Notes under the pieces: generated by a model
The model's input: only the letters and a program-made list of their open reading frames with translations
Database searches by the model: none
Told to the model about the DNA's origin: nothing
Made by a program: the position numbers and the translations under genes
In this document: positions 34,904 through 43,081 of the stretch, in pieces
How positions within the stretch are numbered: the first letter of the stretch is position 1
How the letters are laid out: each line of letters opens with the position of its first letter
Origin: CBDDFV01 sp965227335
GTDB taxonomy: Bacteria; Planctomycetota; Phycisphaerae; Phycisphaerales; SM1A02
Assembly (NCBI GenBank): GCA_965227335.1
Contig: CBDDFV010000001.1
Span: 1,426,001-1,490,000, forward strand
Direction: 5' to 3'
Length of the DNA stretch: 64,000 nucleotides

Positions 34904-35295
34904 CTTGAACCTCCCATAGACTCGAAGACACCCGGCAAGTACTGCATCACGCTCACGGCATTGCCCTCCGTGTCTGTGAACTTCGCAACCGTGCCCACGC
35001 CTTCAATCAAGAACGATGGCATGGTGATCTGGCCGCCGTGTTCAGTGATCATCGCGGATATCGACGCAATGTCATTTACCGAGATCGAACACTCGAACCC
35101 GCGGATGCCAGTTCCTGAGAGGGGTTCCAGTCGTTGGTGGAGAGCGCCTTCGACCCCGGGCTGGCCCGTCTGTATTCGCCAGAAATCCGGCGGGCCCCAC
35201 GGCTCGAACTGCCACCCGAAGATGGTCTGATAGAAGGACATTGCCCGCTGGCAGTCCTCTGCGTGGATCGCGAAGTGACACACTGGATTTGGCAT
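34900..35295 (-). CDS. VOC-superfamily protein (glyoxalase/bleomycin-resistance fold)
   Basis: A 131-aa protein with the paired beta-alpha-beta-beta-beta units of the VOC fold: CHFAIHAEDCQRAMSFYQTI, FGWQFEPWG in the first half; GIRGFECSISVNDIASISAM and VAKFTDTEGNAVSVMQY in the second. 'FTDTEGN' is the usual metal/substrate edge. The enzyme or binding role is unspecific. It is divergent from the AraC gene with an 81-bp gap, and a shared operator lies nearer the AraC start. Confidence 0.85.
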   Translation of the reverse strand: MPNPVCHFAIHAEDCQRAMSFYQTIFGWQFEPWGPPDFWRIQTGQPGVEGALHQRLEPLSGTGIRGFECSISVNDIASISAMITEHGGQITMPSFLIEGVGTVAKFTDTEGNAVSVMQYLPGVFESMGGSS

Positions 35296-35348
35296 CGATT
35301 GCTCCTTCAGGGCCCAAGTCGACAGTGGAGACTACACCCAGCCTGGCG

Positions 35349-35393
35349 TGTCGTAAAGTCGCTACACTGACAGTGTATGTCGCATTTACGACA
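35349..35393. promoter_or_regulatory. Nested palindrome over the AraC start codon
   Basis: Outer arms TGTCGTAAA (35349-35357) and TTTACGACA (35385-35393) enclose an inner palindrome TACACTGACAGTGTA (35363-35377). The inner palindrome ends at the A of the AraC gene's ATG (35377). A bound protein would block both transcription and access to the start. Confidence 0.65.
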
Positions 35394-36144
35394 AGAGCTA
35401 TGTATCCGCGGCCTTGGACTGACTCTCCCGTCCGGGTTCACGGTGAAGTCGCACAAGCATGGCTGGGCGCAGCTTATCTATACGATCCGGGGTGTGATCA
35501 CCGCAGCGAGCGATTCAGCTGCCTGGGTGATCCCACCAATGCGTGCACTGCTGGTCGGTGCGGGGGTGTGGCACTCGATCCACACATCGGGGGCTGTGAT
35601 GATGCGGACCCTCTATTTCCGCCCCGATGTTTCGCCCAGCATCGACACATCGTGCGCAGTCATCGCTGTCTCGCCGTTGCTCCGGGAACTGATTCTCTCC
35701 ATTGTCGGTTCCGGCGGGTTGAATCAGGGTGAGTCAGATGAGGCACGACTCAAGCTGTTGCTCCACCTGCTGACTGTTCTCCCGGAGCGTCCGCTTGAGT
35801 TGCCAATGCCACTCGATTGCCGCGCGAGGTCGGTTGCAAAGAGAATCATCTCTGATGTCGGCGCGGCCGGCACGCTCCAAGAACTTGCTCGCGGAAGCGG
35901 GGCGAGCACGCGAACAATCGAGCGGTTGTTTTTGGATCAGACTGGCCTGACATTCGGGAGATGGCGGCAGCAAGCACGTTTTCTGGAAGCGTTGCGATTG
36001 CTTGGACTTGGGACACCTGTGTCGTCAGTCGCAACCAAGATCGGATACCACAGCACGAGTGCATTCGTCGCTGCATTTCGTCGGGCCTTTGGCACAACAC
36101 CAGCACGCTACTTCGAGCGGGCTGGCCAGCTCGGCTCCCTCTAA
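35377..36144 (+). CDS. AraC-family transcriptional regulator
   Basis: A 255-aa protein. Residues about 10-120 are a cupin-like effector domain (FTVKSHKHGWAQLIYTIRGV, IPPMRALLVGAGVWHSI). The two HTH motifs are at about 165-245: LQELARGSGASTRTIERLFL and SSVATKIGYHSTSAFVAAFR, with FGTTPARY closing the domain as usual. It probably regulates itself and the divergent VOC/DUF4440 pair. The ATG at 35377 lies within the palindrome and has no good Shine-Dalgarno sequence. Confidence 0.88.
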   Translation: MSHLRQELCIRGLGLTLPSGFTVKSHKHGWAQLIYTIRGVITAASDSAAWVIPPMRALLVGAGVWHSIHTSGAVMMRTLYFRPDVSPSIDTSCAVIAVSPLLRELILSIVGSGGLNQGESDEARLKLLLHLLTVLPERPLELPMPLDCRARSVAKRIISDVGAAGTLQELARGSGASTRTIERLFLDQTGLTFGRWRQQARFLEALRLLGLGTPVSSVATKIGYHSTSAFVAAFRRAFGTTPARYFERAGQLGSL

Positions 36145-36517
36145 GACTCTGTTGCGAGTGGATGCGCCATTGCAACTGGGCCCCGTGGCAGACTGCGATT
36201 CGCGAGGACGCGCGTGGCCGCGGGCTCGAGTCGTCTGCGATTGACTTCTGGGATCGAATGCTGGCCGCGTGCGACGGCATGGTTGGCGAGGGTTGGAAGA
36301 TCAGGCGGCAGGTGGACCTCGCGGCCGCCGCCTACAGCTCATCCGGATGGAGGGCTCTTGGCGTCGTAAACCGCCCGCCATCAGCCCCCCCGAGAATCCA
36401 GACCCCGTCACTCCCGACTCTCCGTGATCCCGCCACAGGGCGGATTCTGCGACGATCTGCTAAACGCGTGTGGGTGTACTGGCATTTTGCGAAAGAGGGG
36501 CTATTGCGGAGAATGTA
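36145..36517. other. Intergenic stretch, possible gene remnant
   Basis: About 370 bases between the AraC gene and the next operon. A plus frame includes IDFWDRMLAACDGMVGEGWK and IRRQVDLAAAAYSSSGWRAL, which looks protein-like but has no start codon of its own and is not recognised. Otherwise nothing seen. Confidence 0.35.
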
Positions 36518-36532
36518 GTTTGCATTGCAAAC
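36518..36532. promoter_or_regulatory. Palindromic operator GTTTGCATTGCAAAC
   Basis: A perfect palindrome with a 3-base centre, 16 to 22 bases before the start of the membrane protein gene. The winged-helix regulator encoded second in this operon is the likely binder. Confidence 0.55.
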
Positions 36533-36554
36533 CACACGGGGGTACCATGTGAAC

Positions 36555-37184
36555 ATGGATGACACAGCGATGTACTCCGTGCCTCCTCGCCCAGCGCTCG
36601 TCGATTTGGAGCATCGGGCCCTGCGTTCCACTGTGGCGGACGGAGCAGTTGAACTGCTTCTTGGCGCTTTTCTCATCGCGTTCGCGATTCACACCATGAG
36701 TGACAGCTATCTGCACATTGTGGTGTTTGTACTGGCTGTCCCGGTCTGGAGAAAGCTACGAAGGGACTACATTGCGCCCCGAATCGGTGCAATCCGCCTG
36801 AGCGATACTCGGATCGCTCGTATCAGGTTCACCAAACGTGTTGCCGCCATCGGGGCCTGCTCGTTGCTGTTGACCATTCTCGGCACGGTCGTATTCGATG
36901 CTCCCTGGCGAGACTTCCTGCACAACCAGAAAGCGATGCTGCTCGCAGTATTCTTCTCGATCCCGATGATTGCCGCTGGTTTGGCATTCCGATCACCGCG
37001 GTTCTTTCTACACGCAGGCGGTCTCCTTGCTGCCTCTGCCTTATCGGTGGCCGGCGTGTTCTCGCTCGGTGTGGCTCTCATGATCTCAGGCGTTCTGATT
37101 GGAGCTTGGGGCGGAATCAGACTTATCCAGTTGATCCGGCGGCATCCCATCGGTGCTATGGAGATCAGCACGTATGACGACTGA
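36555..37184 (+). CDS. Multi-pass membrane protein
   Basis: About 209 aa. Start taken at ATG 36555; GTG 36549 is in frame and nearly as good behind GGGGG. Four to five transmembrane segments are visible: LLLGAFLIAFAIHTM / LHIVVFVLAVPVW, AAIGACSLLLTILGTVVF, AMLLAVFFSIPMIAAGLAF, GLLAASALSVAGVFSLGVAL and ISGVLIGAWGGIRLIQLI. No family named. It overlaps the next gene, a winged-helix regulator, by 11 bases. Membrane protein plus HTH_34-type regulator is a common pairing in which the regulator controls the operon. Confidence 0.75.
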   Translation: MDDTAMYSVPPRPALVDLEHRALRSTVADGAVELLLGAFLIAFAIHTMSDSYLHIVVFVLAVPVWRKLRRDYIAPRIGAIRLSDTRIARIRFTKRVAAIGACSLLLTILGTVVFDAPWRDFLHNQKAMLLAVFFSIPMIAAGLAFRSPRFFLHAGGLLAASALSVAGVFSLGVALMISGVLIGAWGGIRLIQLIRRHPIGAMEISTYDD

Positions 37185-37509
37185 TCCGGCTGAACATCAT
37201 GTACAGACGAACGATATCAACAAGCTCGTGCATGAGCCAGCGCGGCTAGTGATCCTGAGTCAACTCTACGTCGTGAGCCGGGCCGACTTCCTTTTTCTCA
37301 TGCAACAGACCGGGCTGACCCAAGGGAACCTCTCGTCTCATCTGACCAAGCTCGAGTCAGCCGGATATATAGATGTGAGTAAGGACTTTGTCGGAAAGCG
37401 ACCGCGAACTGTGCTCAGCCTCACCCTGGCAGGGCGGAAGGCGATCGACGAATACACCACCAACATGCAGCACCTGCTCAACGGCATCGCCCACGAAAGA
37501 AGGAAATAG
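37174..37509 (+). CDS. Winged-helix (MarR/HTH_34-like) regulator
   Basis: A 111-aa protein; ATG 37174 is preferred over the longer frame because MTTDPAEHH begins a typical start. The winged helix spans residues 25-95: ARLVILSQLYVVSRADFLFL, TGLTQGNLSSHLTKLESAGY as recognition helix, and FVGKRPRTVLSLTLAGRKAI as wing. The family (HTH_34) usually acts as an autorepressor. Its probable site is the palindrome at 36518. Confidence 0.85.
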   Translation: MTTDPAEHHVQTNDINKLVHEPARLVILSQLYVVSRADFLFLMQQTGLTQGNLSSHLTKLESAGYIDVSKDFVGKRPRTVLSLTLAGRKAIDEYTTNMQHLLNGIAHERRK

Positions 37510-37513
37510 CTCA

Positions 37514-38953
37514 GTGAAACGTTACGCAACCAGTCAGGCCGCGATCACGATGGCTCTGCTATGTTCCGTCGCTCATGGGAGCCTCGTCCAGGATACAGAG
37601 GCGTTTATTGGTAACTGGTCAGGCGCATTTCATGCGGGGGAGCAGGATGTTCGCTTCGTATTCCGCATCACCTCCGAAGAGGACGGTAGCCTCCTGGCTT
37701 TGATGGATGTGCCTGCGCAGGGCGGGTTCGGCATTCAGATCGAGGATATCGAAACTGATGGCACTTCCATCACGTTTAATATACCCTTGCCCGGCGGCCC
37801 CTCGTATACCGGGATACTGACTGAGCCGAGGGATATGATAAGCGGGACATTCTCGCAGGGGGGTATGTCATTCCCTCTTGATCTTGTTCGAAATGCAACT
37901 GCAGTAGCCCCCCGCCGCCCCCAAGAACCTGTGTGGCCTTACCCGTACGTCGTTGAAGATGTCACATTCGAACATCACGACACCGGGATCACGCTCGCAG
38001 GGACTATCACTACGCCCGAAGGGCCAGGCCCGTTCGCAGGTGTCGTACTCATCAGCGGTTCAGGGCCGCACGATAGAAACTCATCGATGATGGGGCACAA
38101 GCCGTTTCTCGTGCTCGCCGATTTTCTCACTCGGCAGGGAATCGCAGTACTTCGCTTCGACGACCGTGGCACAGGCGAATCGGGCGGTGACCACGCTGCA
38201 GCATCGCCGGTGGATTTCGCAGGTGATGCGCTCGCGGCCATGGCGTTCCTGTCACATCGCGCTTGCGTCGATTCCGATCGCGTAGGTCTACTCGGTCACT
38301 CAGAGGGTGCTCTCGCGGCGATCATCGCGGCAGATCGTTCCGATGAGGTCGCATTTCTGATCTTGTTGGCGGGATCGTCGCTGCCTGGATCTGAGGCACT
38401 CCAAGTGTCCGCCGCCGCGATGGGCCATGTGAACGGTGTCCCGGATGAGGCTGTCGAGGTGAATATCAAAATCCTCGCCGCCCTCACAAAGGCGTTGGGG
38501 GAGACCAGGGCGGAGGAATCCGCTGTCCCGAAGATGCGAGAGTACGCCCTGGACCTAATTGAAACGATTGGAACGGACGCCCTTGCCTCCGCCGGCATGA
38601 GCAAGCCAGTCATCAACCAGATGATCCAGCAGTTCGATCTGCCCAACTCCCGCTTCGTGATCCGTTACGACCCTCGCCCCGCGCTCCGGCGATCGGAGAC
38701 GCCGACGCTGGCAGTACTCGGTGGCCGTGACCCCGTTATGCCGGCGGAGCAGCACGCGCCCTCGTTCATCGCGGCCTTCGCGGACTCGCCCGGCAATGAC
38801 GAGACCGTTGCAGTACTTCCCGGTCTGAACCACCTTCTGCAGAACGCCGAGACCGGCTCCCCTGCGGAATTTGGGCACCTTACGGAAACGATGTCACCAG
38901 CAGCGATGCGTATGCTGAGTGAGTGGGTCCTGGCGAGAATCGGGAGCGAATAG
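37514..38953 (+). CDS. Exported alpha/beta hydrolase
   Basis: Start at GTG 37514, four bases after the regulator stop, with AAGGA upstream. The 479-aa protein has a signal peptide (YATSQAAITMALLCSVAHGS). Residues 30-130 form a beta domain (FIGNWSGAFHAGEQDVRFVF) often found before such hydrolases. The hydrolase domain has oxyanion loop GSGPHDRN, nucleophile S263 in GHSEGA, acid in GGRDPVMP and His in LPGLNH. Likely an extracytoplasmic esterase or peptidase of the COG1073 type. It overlaps the cupin gene by one base. Confidence 0.85.
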   Translation: MKRYATSQAAITMALLCSVAHGSLVQDTEAFIGNWSGAFHAGEQDVRFVFRITSEEDGSLLALMDVPAQGGFGIQIEDIETDGTSITFNIPLPGGPSYTGILTEPRDMISGTFSQGGMSFPLDLVRNATAVAPRRPQEPVWPYPYVVEDVTFEHHDTGITLAGTITTPEGPGPFAGVVLISGSGPHDRNSSMMGHKPFLVLADFLTRQGIAVLRFDDRGTGESGGDHAAASPVDFAGDALAAMAFLSHRACVDSDRVGLLGHSEGALAAIIAADRSDEVAFLILLAGSSLPGSEALQVSAAAMGHVNGVPDEAVEVNIKILAALTKALGETRAEESAVPKMREYALDLIETIGTDALASAGMSKPVINQMIQQFDLPNSRFVIRYDPRPALRRSETPTLAVLGGRDPVMPAEQHAPSFIAAFADSPGNDETVAVLPGLNHLLQNAETGSPAEFGHLTETMSPAAMRMLSEWVLARIGSE

Positions 38954-39318
38954 TGGAGAGCAGCAAGATCAATATCGCGGACAAGCTGGGGCGTTTTCAG
39001 GACGAATGGGCCCCACACATCATTGCCGCCCTGAACGGCCAGTACGTCAAGCTTGCAAAACTGACAGGCGAGCTCACTTGGCACAGCCATACCAATGAAG
39101 ACGAACTCTTTTTCGTGCTTGATGGCTCTCTCACGATCCAATTGCGAGATCGCGATGTCTGTCTTGAGAAGGGGGAGATCTTCGTCGTGCCGCGTGGTGT
39201 TGAACATAATCCCGTCGCGCCTCATGGGGCGTCGGTCCTTCTGTTTGAACCGCAGAGCACAAAGCACACGGGTGATGTGGTCACCCAACATACGGTCTCG
39301 CTGCAAAGATGGATCTGA
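38953..39318 (+). CDS. Cupin-domain protein
   Basis: A 121-aa single-domain cupin. GTG 38953 overlaps the hydrolase stop (TAGTG). Metal-binding motif 1 is HSHTNEDELFFVLDG (two His and Glu) and motif 2 is FVVPRGVEHNPVAP with the third His. Function in the operon is unknown; small cupins of this type often act as isomerases or sensors. Confidence 0.85.
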   Translation: MESSKINIADKLGRFQDEWAPHIIAALNGQYVKLAKLTGELTWHSHTNEDELFFVLDGSLTIQLRDRDVCLEKGEIFVVPRGVEHNPVAPHGASVLLFEPQSTKHTGDVVTQHTVSLQRWI

Positions 39319-39750
39319 GTCATGAGAACAGGCCTCCGCTCCGGTCCAGCATTGGCCGCGAACGTCGGAACACCGTGCCCGCAAACTTCCGACTCAGACC
39401 ACTTCGAGGCCCAGCCAGGTTGTCGGGCGCTGAACCAGCGTCGATCTCTCGGCCCTAGCTGGCGCCGGGGGCTGCGAGGCTACTGGGGGGGGCGAGTCGG
39501 TTCGGCTGGCGCGAGCTGCCACTGCTTGTCCGGGTCTCGCGAGCCCGGCCGGCTTGCACCTGTTCTTCTGTCAAGCTGCCAGCCCATCGGACTGTGTTTC
39601 GTTTGATCCAGTAGTGCGAGCCCCACGGGGAGCTCCAGTTGCCGATCGATGGGTCGAGAGACGCTCCCAGTCTCCGCGGCAACCGGGGAGATGAAGCGGT
39701 TTTCATTGTCATTTCACTCCGGGGGCCTGTTGGCCTGCCACCCTAGTATT
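39319..39750. other. Intergenic stretch with one IS630 end relic
   Basis: About 430 bases with no supported gene. ACTTCCGACTCAGACCAC at 39385-39402 matches the right inverted repeat of the IS630 element at 32914-32931 with one mismatch, so an old insertion was here. The rest is GC-rich and shows nothing clear. Confidence 0.5.
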
Positions 39751-39930
39751 ATGGCAGGACTATGGGCATTGCTTGCGATGCTGATCGCAGCAGGATGCGT
39801 GGTGATCCTCGTATTCGCTTGGCGCGATCTTCAGCGAGACGTCATGGACCATCGTGCGAGGGTCGATCGGAGTGATGCCGGTGGAAGTCCGACTGGCCAC
39901 GAGCTGGGCGATGGGAAACGGCGGATGTGA
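39751..39930 (+). CDS. Small single-pass membrane protein (59 aa)
   Basis: The ATG at 39751 starts MAGLWALLAMLIAAGCVVIL, a strong membrane helix, followed by FAWRDLQRDVMDHRARVDRS and a hydrophilic end. Stop-transfer charge distribution is good (basic/acidic residues just after the helix). No Shine-Dalgarno is obvious. Unknown function. Confidence 0.4.
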   Translation: MAGLWALLAMLIAAGCVVILVFAWRDLQRDVMDHRARVDRSDAGGSPTGHELGDGKRRM

Positions 39931-40081
39931 CCCGTGGCGGGCCGCGGACCCGCGCTTGATCCAGGCTGCAGATGGCGGGCATGCAAGATTCTGTATTGCG
40001 TCACCGCCGAGTCCTTGCACGCCGCTTATGACGAGAACCGCCGCACGATCGTGCGCTCCGCCCGCGCGATCCACGGCCGAC

Positions 40082-40321
40082 TTAGGGAATCGGCCCAGGC
40101 ATCGGCGGCGTACGCTCGACTTGCTTCACGAGGCACTTTGATGGCCCGTACATTCCGGTCGCGAACGCGTGAGCGTCTGCCATCGATTCAGTCATGGCGA
40201 TCAGTGTGGCGCCGTGGATGACCGCCCACTTTCCGTCAAGCCCCTCGGCCAACCAGCGACGCCGCCTGCTCTCGAAGTACTTGAGTGATTGACTGAAATC
40301 GGGATTGAGGTCATGGATCAT
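40082..40321 (-). CDS. Small DUF5678-like protein (79 aa)
   Basis: The sequence SLKYFESRRRRWLAEGLDGK, WAVIHGATLIAMTESMADAH resembles the DUF5678 pattern ('...L......GKWVAI..G.(V)I....S.EEA'). Such proteins are common small proteins of unknown role in bacteria with many regulatory genes. Located upstream of a convergent empty region; no operon partner. Confidence 0.6.
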   Translation of the reverse strand: MIHDLNPDFSQSLKYFESRRRRWLAEGLDGKWAVIHGATLIAMTESMADAHAFATGMYGPSKCLVKQVERTPPMPGPIP

Positions 40322-40366
40322 CGCCCCAAGGTATAGGCGCCTGACACGGCCAAAGCCAACACGAGA

Positions 40367-40735
40367 TCAGGCGATATCGGGCGACTCGCGCCCCGGCGCG
40401 GCAAACGCCAGCGAGGCTCGGTGGACGGGTCCGCCCCAAGGCAGGCAAGCCCTGACGATACACTCGACCTGGTAGCGATGCTCAAGGTACTGCCAAAGGA
40501 CGGAGACCTCCGCTCCTTGTTTGAGCCGGCGACGGATCAGTACCGAGCATCCGTTCTCAGCGATGTTCATCGCTCTTGCTGCCATTGACGTGGATCCGAA
40601 CTCCACACACAGTTCAGCGGACCACGGATGGACGGCGTGAGACATCTCGTCAACCACAAAGTCTGCTTCGCGCAAATCGGCGATGAGTTTGAACAGTTCA
40701 GTCCCCGAGACTTTCCGGCGAGGGAGGGCTTCCAC
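40367..40735 (-). CDS. PilZ-like domain protein
   Basis: A 122-aa protein. MAARAMNIAENGCSVLIRRR, LKQGAEVSVLWQYLEHRYQV and ECIVRACLPWGG then ASLAF follow the PilZ layout (short basic start, 'N(I/V)SENG', 'L..G..V', 'VR', 'F'). The usual RxxxR motif is weak here, so cyclic-di-GMP binding is uncertain. A strong minus-strand hairpin with T-run lies 60 bases upstream. Confidence 0.5.
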   Translation of the reverse strand: MEALPRRKVSGTELFKLIADLREADFVVDEMSHAVHPWSAELCVEFGSTSMAARAMNIAENGCSVLIRRRLKQGAEVSVLWQYLEHRYQVECIVRACLPWGGPVHRASLAFAAPGRESPDIA

Positions 40736-40794
40736 CCCCCTACATACGTTGCTCTTACAACGATCTCAGGCGGAAAGCAGAAAGAAAAACAGAA

Positions 40795-40819
40795 CCCGCC
40801 CTGCACGATGCAAGGCGGG
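40795..40819 (-). terminator. Intrinsic terminator or attenuator upstream of the PilZ-like gene
   Basis: On the minus strand CCCGCC and GGCGGG close a stem whose inner part is TGCA/TGCA with a 3-base loop, followed by TTCTGTTTTTCTTT. It is the most convincing intrinsic terminator in the window, yet no minus-strand gene is seen upstream of it. It may end an unannotated small RNA or attenuate the PilZ-like gene. Confidence 0.65.
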
Positions 40820-40898
40820 CGCCGTTGGACACGGAGATCTCTGTGCTCATCGGCCGATATTGTCCGCCTCTTGAGGGTCGGGTAAACCGCGGGATAAA

Positions 40899-40927
40899 GC
40901 GCCGCCCGCTGTCGTGACAGGCGGCGC
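40899..40927. other. Strong GC hairpin
   Basis: GCGCCGCC (40899-40906) and GGCGGCGC (40920-40927) form a perfect 8-bp stem with a further inner GTC/GAC pairing. On the minus strand TTTA follows. It lies 80 bases upstream (minus sense) of the terminator at 40795-40819, so the two may bound a structured transcript. Confidence 0.5.
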
Positions 40928-41177
40928 GTGAGGGACTGTCCCATGGCCGCAGTAGGACATGGGCCCACCCCGTCATGGGGGCGGATCAAACCACACTGCG
41001 GGCCCCTTTTCCCTGCCCGAGTGTCGGAGTCTGAGGCGACACCGTACCCCGACCTCCCGTGCGTTCAAGGCTACAGTTGGAATTGACCAGTATCGGCCCG
41101 CCCGATCCGGCTTGGGCAGTAGGATGCATGAAGACCGACAGACGATCCGAGGCATAATCAGGACAGGGAGTGGACGC

Positions 41178-41363
41178 ATGCTGCAAGGAATCGTCACTAC
41201 GGTCGTCATTGGCTTGGTTGGAGTGTGGCTCGCCTGGCTCGGAATGAAGTTCGAGGATCGAGAAGCCGACTCGGGCATCAAGATGATGGGCTGCGGCGGC
41301 GTGTTGGTGCTCATCGCCATCGTGATCCTGGTGGTTTTGATCTGGTCGGCCATCAGCGGCTGA
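41178..41363 (+). CDS. Small two-helix membrane protein (61 aa)
   Basis: ATG 41178 follows AGGGAG with good spacing. The protein has two transmembrane helices (IVTTVVIGLVGVWLAWLGMK and GCGGVLVLIAIVILVVLIW) separated by a charged loop (FEDREADSGIKM). No family name; size and topology resemble small stress-membrane proteins. Stands alone. Confidence 0.6.
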   Translation: MLQGIVTTVVIGLVGVWLAWLGMKFEDREADSGIKMMGCGGVLVLIAIVILVVLIWSAISG

Positions 41364-41531
41364 GATCGCGCTCAGCGAAACGCGGTGACGGGGACGGGCC
41401 CGAGTGAGGCAGGATGTGCTGGCAAACGTTGGGTTCGCCCCGCTTCACGGAAGCGATCAGGGCGCCCGCGGTGGCGGCATGCCTGGGGCACCTCGACTGT
41501 CGAAATCGATCGCGACCGGTTGACGAAAGCC

Positions 41532-41570
41532 GTAGCTGTGGCTACAACCTGAATTGTAGCGCGTGCTACA
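41532..41570 (+). promoter_or_regulatory. Tandem palindromic operators
   Basis: GTAGC-TGTG-GCTAC (41532-41545) and TGTAGC-GCGT-GCTACA (41555-41570) are two copies of the same site with centres 24 bases apart. They end 24 bases before the start codon of the outer-membrane protein gene, in the position of the promoter. Confidence 0.65.
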
Positions 41571-41593
41571 TTTCCATCAGCGGGAGCTTCCCT

Positions 41594-42418
41594 ATGCAAC
41601 ACGCCGTCATTCTCGTGACCGCCACTGTGATCTCGACTGCAGTCCATGCCCAAGACGCCGCTTCGACAGCCGACAAAAGCCAGTACACGCTCTTCAATCC
41701 GACGCCACGAGAACTCTGGCGGCCAATGAGCGCGGATCGGCCGGACATCACCGAGAGTCCATACACGATCGACGCCGGTGCCATTCAGCTTGAGCTGAGC
41801 TTCATTGACTATGCGAAGGACGGTGCGGAAGACACTTGGACGATCGCGCCAGCCACCCTCAAGATCGGCCTGCTGAACGACGTTGATCTCCAGTTCGTCC
41901 TTGATCCATACATCATCTCTGACGACGCGATGCAGACGCGAGAAGGCTTCGGTGACACACAACTCCGCCTCAAAATGAACCTCTGGGGCAACGATGGCGG
42001 CGACACGGCGTTCGCATTCATGCCCTTCATTCAGATCCCCACTGCATCGGACGGCCTCGGGCAGGACCACCTTGAGGGCGGGCTCATCTTCCCCTTTGCG
42101 ACGGACCTGGCTGAGCACGTTGGATTGGGACTGATGCTGGAGATCGACTTCGTGTACGACGATGTGGACGACAACTATGACACCGAGTTCATGGCAACGG
42201 GCGTCGTGGGCTTCGACGTCACTGACGAACTCGGCTTCTACGTCGAGGGTGTCGGCATCGCGAGTTCAGATTCCGACATCGACTTCCGCAGCATCCTCGG
42301 CGTAGGCGCCACATACGGTCTGAACGACGACGTGGTGCTCGACGCCGGCATGACCATCGGGCTGACTGGCGACGCAGGTGACCTAGGTATCTTCACCGGC
42401 ATCACAGTTCGATTCTGA
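41594..42418 (+). CDS. MetA-pathway-like outer-membrane protein
   Basis: A 274-aa protein; ATG 41594 has GGGAG upstream and a signal peptide (MQHAVILVTATVISTAVHA). RPMSADRPDITESPYTIDAG is the typical start of the 'putative MetA-pathway of phenol degradation' transporter family (TDRPD.TESP.T...G). The rest has alternating beta strands (IQLELSFIDYAKD, DTQLRLKMNLWGNDGG) and ends with an aromatic residue (TGITVRF), as outer-membrane barrels do. Substrate unknown. Likely regulated through the tandem palindromes. Confidence 0.8.
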   Translation: MQHAVILVTATVISTAVHAQDAASTADKSQYTLFNPTPRELWRPMSADRPDITESPYTIDAGAIQLELSFIDYAKDGAEDTWTIAPATLKIGLLNDVDLQFVLDPYIISDDAMQTREGFGDTQLRLKMNLWGNDGGDTAFAFMPFIQIPTASDGLGQDHLEGGLIFPFATDLAEHVGLGLMLEIDFVYDDVDDNYDTEFMATGVVGFDVTDELGFYVEGVGIASSDSDIDFRSILGVGATYGLNDDVVLDAGMTIGLTGDAGDLGIFTGITVRF

Positions 42419-42536
42419 CTGGTCGCCTGAGAGCTGGCGGCATGTGCCCGCCGCGCCGCTAGATCACGGGCGTCGACCGCACCGCGATTCTGCTCGCAGA
42501 CTCGGACGACTGCCCGTAGCGACCCGGATGCCCGCC

Positions 42537-42926
42537 TCATCGGTGAGGCGTCGGCGATGAGCGGTAGAGAAGGTCAACGAGATCGAGTATCAGCTCTTGC
42601 CACTCAGGTGGCATGGCTTTGAGGGCCTCAGCAATGCGTGCCGGGGAAGCGTGTGTGTTCGCCTCCCGGAGGCCGCGGGGAATCTCTTCAAGGAGAGCGG
42701 TGGGGGCGACGTCCAGATAGGCGGCGGCGAGGATGAGGCGTCCGCAGGAGAGCCGGTCTTGTCCGCGTTCATACTTGCCGAGTTGTTGATGGCGGATACC
42801 GATGGCGGCGGCGAGGTCGGCCCGGCTGATCTTTCGCATCCGGCGGTAGAGGCGTAGTCGCCGTCCGACGCGTTGATCGAGGCGAAGGGCGTGGTGGCTG
42901 GTCTGTTGATCGTGGCTTCTGGTCAT
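42537..42926 (-). CDS. XRE-family regulator, copy B
   Basis: A 129-aa protein almost identical to copy A (10157-10570): one Met-to-Ile change in the HTH (RMRKISRADLAAAIG) and a shorter end (TPHR). The tail is cut where the 474-bp duplication ends. It is divergent from the small gene at 43082, with tandem half-sites between them: GCACAAC (42939), GCGCAAC (42956), GTGCAAC (42970) and GCACAAA (42984). Probably an autoregulator; whether A and B cross-regulate the two RHS modules is an open possibility. Confidence 0.85.
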   Translation of the reverse strand: MTRSHDQQTSHHALRLDQRVGRRLRLYRRMRKISRADLAAAIGIRHQQLGKYERGQDRLSCGRLILAAAYLDVAPTALLEEIPRGLREANTHASPARIAEALKAMPPEWQELILDLVDLLYRSSPTPHR

Positions 42927-43020
42927 GTTTCACGGGTAGCACAACCCGGGCTTGCGCGCAACCCACGCTGTGCAACTCTGGGAGCACAAACCTGCTGAGT
43001 GTGGCGCAGTTGCAGCGCGC
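42547..43020. repeat. 474-bp duplication, copy B
   Basis: Counterpart of 10191-10664. The orientation is the same. Here the sequence continues into an intact divergent gene (43082-43426), whereas at copy A the sequence downstream is unrelated, so this copy may be closer to the original context, or a fusion point. Confidence 0.85.
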
Positions 43021-43081
43021 CACGATGTTCCCCATCATGGGGCTCCGCCCCGGAGGCTTGGCGGAGGGAGGGGACTCAGGG

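Noticed and set aside
40860..40990. Possible cyclic-di-GMP riboswitch upstream of the PilZ-like gene
   Set aside because: The conserved core expected for GEMM riboswitches was not found; only generic hairpins are present.
42547..43020. 474-bp duplication as an insertion sequence
   Set aside because: No terminal inverted repeats, target duplication or transposase; it carries only a regulator and its operator.
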